A stretch of 64,000 bases of DNA, from contig NW_019773959.1 in assembly GCF_001039355.2 (NCBI RefSeq), positions 76,756-140,755 on the forward strand, given 5' to 3'. Below, one piece after another: positions 24,743-36,700 of the stretch. Within the stretch, counting starts at the first letter, position 1, and each line of letters opens with the position of its first letter. The notes beneath the pieces are model-generated. The model did not search any database. It saw only the letters and a list, made by a program, of their open reading frames with translations, and was not told where the DNA came from. The stretch comes from Lingula anatina. Taxonomy: Eukaryota > Brachiopoda > Lingulata > Lingulida > Lingulidae. Both the position numbers and the translations under genes were made by a program.

Positions 24743-27700
24743 ATGGCAGGAGTTAAAAGTCCAGATAGTGAAGGAAATGTAGAGCAGAACGCTCAGCGAT
24801 CATCAGATACCGACAGTGATGAAACTGAGAGTGATCATCTTGGTAAGCATTCAAACGTGTGACATGGGACCACGTGCATGCTTTTCTCGAGATTGGCCAC
24901 CTTTCAAAAACATCTCTTTTTTTTTCGTATTTTGCTATTGCCATGACTTAAGGCTCGGTAGATGCACACATGGCAATCTTTGAAATTTTGTGTTTTATCT
25001 GTTATTGAGTAATCGCCAGAACTAATTTCGAATGGCTTGTAAGCACAATGTTTATTAATGCTTCAACTGAAGGGGCTTGTCGGGCAGTGTAGGTAATACA
25101 CTACCTGAAATTTGCGATTGCATAAGGCCTTCAATGACGAAACAGTAGTGTCATGAGCGCAGTGCGTAAGAGAATGCAGCTTTAATTGGAATTCTCGGAC
25201 TAGTAAACTCCTAACCTTTGGAAGCATATCAAGGTCAAATGGGTCATACAGAATATACGCGCCCAGATATGAAAGTTTGCTCCATTTCACTTAAGAGGTT
25301 TTGCAACATGTATTTGTTACCCTTTCAAGGCAGGATATTGCATTTTTACATATGATGCAACTTGTTCCATAGTCATGAGATACACATTCATTTAGTGGTA
25401 ATGCACACACACCTTTTGTCAGCTGCATGGTCATAACAGCTGAACAGTAACAAAACGTGCGGGTGTGTGTCTTATGCCAGTGCTGGTGAAGGTAAATTGA
25501 GTGCTTTTGTATGATCATCGACAAATGACAGCTGGTGAAAAAGGTATGTTTGCATTGAATACATAATTCTGAGCCCTATTAAATCATTATTGAATTATAC
25601 CTCTGGTACTCAAATAATGGTTCTAAATCTCAAATGCCTTGTTTTGTAACTTAAGTATTCATAAACTGTTATAAAGATTATTGACTGAATGTTTAAAAAA
25701 TATCTGGTGCACTTGTTACCAAAAGTGAATTTTATGAAGAATAATAATAATAATAATTATTATTATTATTATTTTAGAATTTTGAAAATGTTCTTTTGAA
25801 TGTTGGGTTAAAGCAGATTAACAGTGGTGATGTAACTCTGTCAGTAATTGCATGATCATATTGATATTCTTTTAAGCCAGGGAACATATCATATTACTGA
25901 CTACTGGGTGATTTATGTTGTTCTTCAGTATGTTTTCTTTTTGGAAAGGGGGTGGGGGATGAAATCTGCATTCAGACTAGTGGTGTTCCATATGTTTTTT
26001 TAAAGTGCTCCTGAAAATATGTTCTTATTGTGGTGCAAAGCTGAGGAGACATTTGCTCAGCATTATTGACCAATCAATGGCCCATCTCTTCCATGGTGGT
26101 TGATTATGTTTAGATAAAAGATTGCCAGCGAACGCAACACATACACTTTGTAATGCTTTTATTAAGTCATAGGAATTGATGAAAGTCTATACAGTGCGAG
26201 ATTCTTTGCATAACCTATCTCAGAATTTGAACTCTGCTATCCTTCTGCAAAAGGTTCCGATTGATAAGTTGCAATATTATCAAAGATTATTGGTTTCAGT
26301 TGACTCACATAGATAAGGATACAGTGAGATTTTATTTTTATTTTTTTCAAAACTGTCAGTGAATATGTGACAAAGATAGCTTTATTGATGTAAGCTAATT
26401 CCAATATTTGTCCATAGTAGGTTTGCACACAGGATGAGGAAGTGATTTTTTCTGGGAAAAAAAAAAAGATGTAATTTTGATAAAGAAGACTGAGAGACTG
26501 ATTGATTGTACTGTAGAGACCATATCTACTTGCAGTACAAGCATATATTGATCAGTGCATATAGTTCCGCTCATTTTCTCTTCCATTGATCTTTCCTTAA
26601 TTGTCAGTCTGCTTGATTTTTAAATCATATCTTGGGTGAGCATAACATTACCTTGATTGTGTTATATGGATTGTAGCCTGTGAAACATGGTTTGTTCTCA
26701 TTTCAAGAATTAGGCTTCCATTTCAGGGTGATAAATGCATCAGCATGTTTTCCCCAGCTTGTTGAGTTACTTACTTGAATCAGTCTGCTTAAAGATCAGA
26801 TTATTGGATTATACAAAGCTTGAGTCTAAAGATTAGATTTCTACCTGAGAATCTAACAAAAGTGATTACAGTTGGCATTTTCAGGTAGAAAATGCTGACA
26901 TTTCTGCATTCAATTAAATGTTGTACCTTTTTCTTGATATCCAAAAAGACATGTTCTGTGAAGGAGAGGTAAGGGTGTAAGTGTGACTTTTGAATTAACC
27001 TACAGTTTTATGCAGGGGTTATTCCTTGATATGAAACATGTTTTATAGATGCCTTGTCTGGAAATCTAAGTTATGGGGGTGAGAGACAAAGTCACAATTC
27101 ACCAAAGTGGATCTGGGGATCAAATATGGTGACCCACTTAAAAGCTTGCCACATAATCCCTAATAGATGCTGAATAAATTCCCCTCTGGGATTATGTCAG
27201 AAGCATTCAAGTGGGTTGGCCATATTTGATTCGCAGATCTGTTAAGTCAGCTGTTGTGAATGTGGCCATACAAGAACTCTTAAACAACATGCTTACATTC
27301 CCCCCCCCCTCCCCCTCTTAGTGCCTGATTAATATGGTATAAAAATAATGGATGAATTTTATTTCGTTTTAGATTCTCCCACAGAGCCAGGAATGAATGG
27401 ATCTGGCGATGGAGAGGATGGCAGCACAGCTGCCACTGAGAAGAAACCAGGAGCGGGAGGAGATGGCAACCCCCCTGTGGTCATGTTTGAAGATGCCAGC
27501 TTCTGTATCAAAATCCAGGCCCCAGGACAGCAGCAGCCTTTTGAATTGCCGGTAATTTATTGAAATGTTACACTGTGATGCATTCATAGTTGAAACCTTT
27601 ATTCTTGTGCATCACACGTGTCAACTGAATTGAAGTGTGAGTCATTAAAAAGTAATAAGGACATCTGAAGGTGTCATCATGTTTATTCATCCACATGCAT

Positions 27701-30700
27701 GTATGAAATTCTGGTACTGTTTGTCTCTTCAAAGAAGAAACGACCCTTGGCATTTTGTGGAGAAACAAACTGATATATAAAAGTAACCAGTTTATCCAAT
27801 TTTTTCAATTATCTGTTCAGACCAATTTATGCTTGAAGTATTTTGGACTTGAATCAAAACAAAAAACATCTGATAGAAAAGAAGTCCTTTAAGTAATTAG
27901 TACCACCANTAATCTTTGAAATTTTGTGTTTTATCTGTTATTGAGTAATCGCCCAGAACTAATTTCGAATGGCTTGTAAGCACAATGTTTATTAATGCTT
28001 CAACTGAAGGGGCTTGTCGGGCAGTGTAGGTAATACACTACCTGAAATTTGCGATTGCATAAGGCCTTCAATGACGAAACAGTAGTGTCATGAGCGCAGT
28101 GCGTAAGAGAATGCAGCTTTAATTGAAATTCTCGGACTAGTAAACTCCTAACCTTTGGAAGCATATCAAGGTCAAATGGGTCATACAGAATATACGCGCC
28201 CAGATATGAAAGTTTGCTCCATTTCACTTAAGAGGTTTTGCAACATGTATTTGTTACACTTTCAAGGCAGGATATTGCATTTTTACATATGATGCAACTT
28301 GTTCCATAGTCATGAGATACACATTCATTTAGTGGTAATGCACACACACCTTTTGTCAGCTGCATGGTCATAACAGCTGAACAGTAACAAAACGTGCGGG
28401 TGTGTGTCTTATGCCAGTGCTGGTGAAGGTAAATTGAGTGCTTTTGTATGATCAGCGACAAATGACAGCTGGTGAAAAAGGTATGTTTGCATTGAATACA
28501 TAATTCTGAGCCCTATTAAATCATTATTGAATTATACCTCTGGTACTCACATAATGGTTCTAAATCTCAAATGCCTTGTTTTGTAACTTTAGTACTCATA
28601 AACTGTTATAAAGATTATTGACTGAATGTTTAAAAAATATCTGGTGCACTTGTTACCAAAAGTGAATTTTATGAAGAATTATTATTTTTATTATTATTAT
28701 TATTATTTTTTTAGAATTTTGAAAATGTTCTTTTGAATGTTGGGTTAAAGCAGATTAACAGTGGTGATGTAACTCTGTCAGTAATTGCATGATCATATTG
28801 ATATTCTTTTAAGCCAGGGAACATATCATATTACTGACTACTGGGTGATTTATGTTATTCTTCAGTATGTTTTCTTTTTGGAAAGGGGGTGGGAGATGAA
28901 ATCTGCATTCAGACTAGTGGTGTTCCATATGTTTTTTTGAAGTGCTCCTGAAAATATGTTCTGATTGTGGTGCATAGCTGAGGAGACATTTGCTCAGCAT
29001 TATTGACAAATCAATGGCCCATCTCTTCCATGGTGGTTGATTATGTTTAGATAAAAGATTGCCAGCGAACACAACACATACACTTTGTAATGCTTTTATT
29101 AAGTCATAGGAATTGATGAAAGTCTATACAGTGCGAGATTCTTTGCATAACCTATCTCAGAATTTGAACTCTGCTATCCTTTGGCAAAAGGTTCCGATTG
29201 ATAAGTTGCAATATTATCAAAGATTATTGGTTTCAGTTGACTCACATAGATAAGGATACAGTGAGATTTTATTTTTATTTTTTTCAAAACTGTCAGTGAA
29301 TATGTGACAAAGATAGCTTTATTGATGTACGCTAATTCCAATATTTGTCCATAGTAGGTTTGCACACAGGATGAGGAAGTGATTTTTTCTGAAAAAAAAA
29401 AGATGTAATTTTGATAAAGAGGACTGAGAGACTGATTGATTGTACTGTAGAGACCATATCTACTTGCAGTACAAGCATATATTGATCAGTACATATAGTT
29501 CCGCTCATTTTCTCTTCCATTGATCTTTCCTTATTGTCAGTCTGCTTGATTTTTAAATCATATCTTGGGTGAGCATAACATTACCTTGATTGTGTTATAT
29601 GGATTGTAGCCTGTGAAACATGGTTTGTTCTCATTTTAAGAATTAGGCTTCCATTTCAGGGTGATAAATGCATCAGCATGTTTTCCCCAGCTTGTTGAGT
29701 TACTTACTTTAATCAGTCTGCTTAAAGATCAGATTATTGGATTATACAAAGCTTGAGTCTAAAGATTAGATTTCTACCTGAGAATCTAACAAAAATGATT
29801 ACACTTGGCATTTTCAGGTAGAAAATGCTGACATTTCTGCTTTCAATTAAATGTTGTACCTTTTTCTTGATATCCAAAAAGACATGTTCTGTGAAGGAGA
29901 GGTGAGGGTGTAAGTGTGACTTTTTGAATTAACCTACAGCTTTATGCAGGGGTTATTCCTTGATATGAAACATGTTTTATAGATGCCTTGTCTGGAAATC
30001 TAAGTTATGGGGGTGAGAGACAAAGTCACAATTCACAAAAGTGGATTTGGGGATCAAATATGGTGACCCACTTAAAAGCTTGCCACATAATCCCTAATAG
30101 ATGCTGAATAAATTCCCCTCTGGGATTATGCCAGAAGCATTCAAGTGGGTTGGCCATATTTGATTCGCAGATCTGTTAAGTCAGCTGTTGTGAATGTGGC
30201 CATACAAGAACTCTTAAACAACATGCTTACATCCCCCCCCCCTTTAGTGCCTGATTAATATGGTATAAAAATAATGGATGAATTTTATTTCATTTTAGAT
30301 TCTCCCACAGAGCCAGGAATGAATGGATCTGGCGATGGAGAGGATGGCAGCACAGCAGCCACTGAGAAGAAACCAGGAGCGGGAGGAGATGGCAACCCCC
30401 CTGTGGTCATGTTTGAAGATGCCAGCTTCTGTATCAAAATCCAGGCCCCAGGACAGCAGCAGCCTTTTGAATTGCCGGTAATTTATTGAAATGTTACACT
30501 GTGATGCATTCATAGTTGAAACCTTTATTCTTGTGCATCACACGTGTCAACTGAATTGAAGTGTGAGTCATTAAAAAGTAATAAGGACATCTGAAGGTGT
30601 CATCATGTTTATTCATCCACATGCATGTATGAAATTCTGGTAATGTTTGCCTCTTCAAAGAAGAAACGACCCTTGACATTTTGTGGAGAAACGAACTGAT

Positions 30701-33700
30701 ATATAAAAGTAACCAGTTTATCCAACTTTTTCAATTATCTGTTCAGACCAATTTATGCTTGAAGTATTTTTGACTTGAATCAAAACAAAAAACATCTGAT
30801 AGAAAAGAAGTCCTTTAAGTAATTATACCTTGATCTTTCTATTATTTTGGGTTATTTGGAAAATTTGTTTCAGGGCCAGAGCAAACATTTTTAATAAACA
30901 ATTTAGTAATAGCAGGACTTCCGATTGATTTTTAGCTGCCTTCCAAAAAACCCAATGACTAAACGTTTCTAATCCATAGGTCTACCCATTGAAAATTAAT
31001 TAGTATAGAAAATATATCCAGCAGCGTGCACACTTCACAAATAGGAACTAGACCAGGAGCTATGCAAGTGCCAGAAGGTTACACAAGCTGTCCACTATTT
31101 ATAGGAAAGCTGATCTGATGGGTGAAATGAATCTGTAACTCATATTGCACATCACTTTGTTTATCAGTGCATTCCCTGCTAGTTGGTAGAAGTCATTAAG
31201 GGAGATTATTGGTTTTATGCATAATTTTGAGTAAAGAAACATTTGCCTCTTTGAAATAGAAATGTATGGGTGTTTGTTGAAGCATTGGGGTAATAAGCAA
31301 CAGCTGGCCAAATGGTAATTAAAGTAGTGATCTGTGCTTATGCTTTTCCATATAGTGCAAAATACTGGCAAAGAGCAGTGTTTAGATTATAATGTAAACT
31401 GTTTTCCCCAGTGATAGCAATGTGTGTTTAGGTGGAGGCTCGGGTCTGATTTGGGGGTGTACCTGTGTGATAAGGTAGACTGTACACAACCCAGGTCTGC
31501 CTTCAGGGCCGCGTTCACACTGAGATTAGAAGGTCCAAATCCAAACTGGCTAAAGAATTCAACTGGTAAATTGTAGGGAATTTATGCTGTGCAGATGCTT
31601 GTTGGATTGAAAAGAAAATTGCTGATACTGTGTCTAAAATGGGGCTTTATTTCACAGATGAACTTACTTTATCTAGATATCTATTTTTTCCTAAGTGAAT
31701 TTTAGCAGGCTAAGATGGGTTTCACAGAGAATCTTGTTGGCAACTCTTTGGTGGTCTAAAAACTAAACTGGGTCCCAAGTTCTTCTTGTCTTGACACCAA
31801 GTTTGAATTTTTAGAGGTGACAGTAGTCTTAAGGACTTTCATCTGCATTTGTTGTCAGTTTTTTTAACTTTAAAGATTTGTACCACAGAAATGTCATTAA
31901 GTGATTCAGGTTCACAATTTTCACAGTCCAAGCCCCAAAAACCGCAGTTATGTGTAAAAGCAAGGCCCTGATCAGTTATGGCTTAGCTTTGCTTTCTTGT
32001 ACAAACAGCTTAACTGTAAACAGTTATATATATGAGATTGATATGTAGTGGTCAGAGGGAATACATGACAAAGTGCAAGGTGAACAGGAAGTACCAGCCA
32101 AGGTCAACATGATAGAACTCTTTATTGCATATTTCAGATGTGTCCATGAAAAGTTTAATCTGTGCATTCCTGCATACTTGCACAATGGTATACAAACACA
32201 GATGGAAGATGGAATCTATAAAAAAAACATTTTCTGACGAATTGTAAAATCAATTGTTTTTCTATTTTAAAACACACAGTGATACGATATATGTGGATAG
32301 CCCCAAAGAAAACAGAGAACCAGACCTATGATTGCAACAATAAGTTTTTTAATCTCTCAACTCTAGTAGCAGACAGAGTGTTAGAGATTTCTGAACAGTA
32401 TGAGGATAATGTTATATTTTTGGTTAATTTTGAAAGGAAGAGGTGTAGACATATCAGTGTAAACTACATAAATCTTTTATCTCAATTCCCATTCTAGATT
32501 ATTGATGAGTTTTCCTTTTTTTCCTCAGGTGACCTCATTAGAGCTGGTACAGGAGATCAACCAGGTGCTAATGGACAGAGAGGACACATGCCACAGGACC
32601 TGCTTCTCCCTGCAGTTGGAAGGGAACACACTGGACAACTTCTCTGAGCTCAAAAGTATAGAAGGTCTCAAAGACGGAGCCTTGATCAAAGTAGTGGAAG
32701 GTAGGTCCTTGGGTGCTGATGGTCTCCTGGGGTCTGTTTCACAAAAGTAATTTTGTCCAAAAAAAAAAAAATTGGTCTAGTTCAGTTAAAAAAAATCCAC
32801 AATTACTTAGGCTTCGTTCACATGCAATGTCTATTTTCTATTTTCTATTTTCTATTTTCGGTATGTGTTATGATCACGGTCTGTGCACTGAATATCCCGC
32901 CGCGTAATTACTGGCAGCGCGAGCCAGTTACTTATAGTAACTTATAGTAACTGGCTCGCGCTGCCAGTAATTACGCCGCGGGATATTCAGTGCACAGACC
33001 GTGATCATAACACATACCGAAAATAGAAAATAGAAAATAGANNNNNNNNNNNNNNNNNNNNNNNNNAAAAAAAAAAAAAAAAAAAAATTGGTCCAATCTT
33101 TATAAACCAGAACTCTGTCTAGTTCAGTTTAAAAAAATCCACAATTACTTAGTCTGCTTTCATGAAAATTGGCATTGGTCTCAAACTCTGAGCCATGTAT
33201 TTTTTTGTTATAAAAAGGGGGAATATTTCATTAACTTCTGCCAGGATGTAAGTCAGTGACCTGCTCATTGTTTTTTTGATGGCCGGTTGGCCACTGAAGA
33301 CAGTAGAAGACAACCTTGGTCATATTTTACATAAAATCTCCAAACCACATGTATGGAATTACTTACAAAAATGCTGTATGTGCACGTGCACAGATTATCA
33401 GTGTAAGGTGAACAGGAAGTGCTACTCAAGGGCAGAATGATAGAACTTGTTGACTAAAAGTTTTGGGATATTGGTTTGTTTTTTTTTAATTTAAGAGGAG
33501 GGGGCATGGGTAAAGAGGTAAAACTTGATTTTGAATAAACATTGATTTCATTAAGTCCAGACATGCTGAAAACTTTAAGAAATGGCCGGACATTTGGACT
33601 GGCAATAATGAAAAATTTCCTGGACCAAATGGATTTTTCCCGAACCCAAAATCACCCTATTCGTTTGAGACAGATATTTATTAGCGAAGTTAATCGAATG

Positions 33701-36700
33701 ATGACTGTAAATTCAAAGTTGTGGTTCTTAAAACTCTTGTCGGTCCTTTGTACCGACCAAGTCCAATTTTTTACCGGTCCAGACAAATTTTGCCAGTCAT
33801 GACTGATCGGACCGACAGTTTCAGCATGTCTGTAAGTCACTATTGCAATAATTTCCTGCTAGTAAGCCTATACCATAAGCAAAAATAGTACTTCTTGGAA
33901 AGTTTGTTTTTGCTGATAAGGGTTTCAAAATTTATCTGGTTGGATAGCAAGGTCCTTCAAAAGATTATCAAACTGATATTCGATGGATAATTTTGCTGTG
34001 TGGTGTTGGTGCCTTGTGGCACCAGTGGAAAAACCTACCACAGTGATAGTCAGTCTGTCCCTGGTTGGTATGTTCTTCAGTTTGATTTGTTGTGTTGTCA
34101 GAATATATATTTATTTGCCCTGGATAGTACTTTGAAGATCATTACTTTTGCACCCTGTGGTGAATTACTGGGAGCATATTGAATTGCTATCTTTGTTGAG
34201 TAATGTAGATTTGTGTTCAACAAATTCTTAGGAAATGCCCCTTATTTTTCTTCACCCTCTAAGTCAGTGGATTTAAGAACAGTTGCTTGAGGCTTGTCTC
34301 TGCCATAAATCATCCAACTGTTTCAGTTGCAACTAACTCCATTCTGGGTTGGAATTATATGGGTGTACTTTTGGTGCTTGGGGTAAATCTTGCCGAATTT
34401 CTCTGAAAATGCCTTAGCACTGTTGTTTGTTTTACCAGTTGATTACACAAATGCCATATACACATACAGGTGTGGTGATTTGTTGAGAATATAGAGCTAC
34501 CAGCAGATGCCTTTCATAGTTTCTGGGAGTAAATGCCAATCACAAAACTTTTTCCCCACTTATCATATTGCCATTACCTGCCAGTTGGAGATTTTAAATA
34601 ATAAATTGGTATTTGAATCACATGAATTCTATATATTAAATCATAATTTTCTTGTTTGCAAATACTGGAATGTTTTCTTTGCACATATATGACTTTATAG
34701 GAATTGTTTAAAAAATGTCCTTATGTAACTGTTTAACCGCTCAATACCAAATATCAAATGAGTTGATTTGGACTTATATAGTTGCAAAGATTCCAGTCTA
34801 AGCAGTCTGGCAATTTCTGCATAGAGAGAAATCTTGTTTGCATTTTGACCAGAAATTTATAGAATGGCCCGTTCAAAAGTTCAAAAACTTGAACTGAACG
34901 CCACGCTTGCCCCCGACTTTCCTTGCTTTGCCTCACTGATTTTGGTTTATGTGTCAGCTAACAGTGCATTACCCCAGTCATTATGTAGCTCCAATTTAGC
35001 AGTTTAATGCGCACAAAGGAAGGCTTTTGAAGTTGCCAATGGTGCAACCTGGCAAAAGCTGTCTCTGTGTAAGTGTAAACTGTAAAGGTGCATTTAACCT
35101 GCTTTTTCAGCAACTGTCTGGCTGAAAGATTATGGTAGATAAGACCAAAGAAAGCATTTTCCAATAAGATTAAAGAAACAAGGCCAGTGTTTGATTTTCT
35201 GCTGCTACAGAAAATCTGTGATATTATTTTAGACAAAGTGTGACAGCCATGCTTTCATGTGTTTAAAGTGAATTCGATCTCTTTACCCCATGGTTTATTT
35301 TATAACTGTATCTTTTTGTGCACTGTGAAGGGTTCAGTAAGGTCACATAAAGTAAGGCATATTTCATACAACTTTGAGTGTAAACACCCATTCACGTAAC
35401 TGCTGGCGGTTTCCTTATATCAACATTCATTGTCTGCATGCGTTTTGATATTGAATGAAAATACCTGGTGCCACGAGCAATACCTGTTGAAATAATTTGG
35501 TGTACTTGCTACATATTTGCAGTTTTTTTTTTCACCACCAGTGTTGCAGTTACTTATATATATATATGCCCTTTACTGTAGCCACATCTAGAGATAACAT
35601 TTGTTGATAATTAGGAATTTAGGATATTAGAACTTTTCCAAAGCTGATATGAAGCTTGAAGAGATTTAAAAAAAAAATTGATATTTACAAAATTTCCACA
35701 TTCATATGCATACCAAGTTCTTTAAGTTATTTTTACCTTTTTAGCAAATGTAAATGTTTTGACCGATAAAAGGGAAAATTGAAGCAAAATATGTCTATAA
35801 ATTACCAGGAATGTTGATAGGCTTTTTTACTTGTGTGTAAATCATAATATGCATTTGATTTTTAGAACCTTACACGATCCGCGAAGCCAAATGTCATGTG
35901 CGCCATGTGCGAGATTTGCTGAAGTCTGTTGACTATGCAGATGCGTACAATGGACAGGAAGGAATGTCCCTTTCTTTTGTCAACCTTGTCACTGCAGGTG
36001 ACATACTGGGTAAGTTATTTCCCCTATTATAGTTATTTGTGAAAGTTTCTTCATTTCAGCAGTTTATGATTTAAAGAACAACTTGTTAAAGTTTTTTTCA
36101 AGGTAATTAAGATAGTTTTAATAAGTGACAGAGCATGATAGTAATCCTATGTGTTTCGATTTCTTATGTAAGCTTATTTTGTGAGATTTCCTACATTACT
36201 GTTTGTTCTCAGTAGCGTTTGTTTTTTTGCTTACTCCAGAAAATAAGAAAGGGAAGCCAGACTCCCTGGATTGCACACCACCAGACTTCATCATGCCAGG
36301 GAGCAAGGAAAGACCTCTTCTACCTCTGAACCCAGGGCTGCAGGAGCTCAAGGTGAGGGTCATTAGAAACCTCACCACAGCAATTTTATGATCAAAATTT
36401 TTTATCCCCCACCCCCAATTACACCTTTGACTCTGTGGTTTTTAAGTTGTTTTCTAAGTAAATGAGATATTCTTGGAAATAAAGGTGCATGCTAACACTA
36501 TGTATACTTGAAGCAGGTATGTATGTTCAAATTGTTTTTGTCGTTCTTCCAGACAATTTGTCATGTTTATGTAAAGTGAAAAGTGTGTCAGGTGTGAAAA
36601 AGTGTTAAAAGGACAATTTATTAATGAATGTTATTTGCATTGGATATGATTTACTGAAGAATATTACAATGGAATGCAATGCAAGGAGACTTCTTTTTTT

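Noticed and set aside
25063-25290. Minus-strand frame repeated at 28000-28227
   Set aside because: Its conservation between copies reflects the allelic assembly duplication, not coding constraint. No start context or homology is recognised.
24975-30825. True tandem duplication or mutually exclusive exon 2 in CLUH
   Set aside because: Near-identity over whole introns, the N at the join and a single synonymous exon difference fit two alleles better.
33542-33802. Open frame of 86 codons in CLUH intron 3
   Set aside because: It lies within the MITE at 33558-33832, has no family resemblance and spans inverted-repeat sequence.
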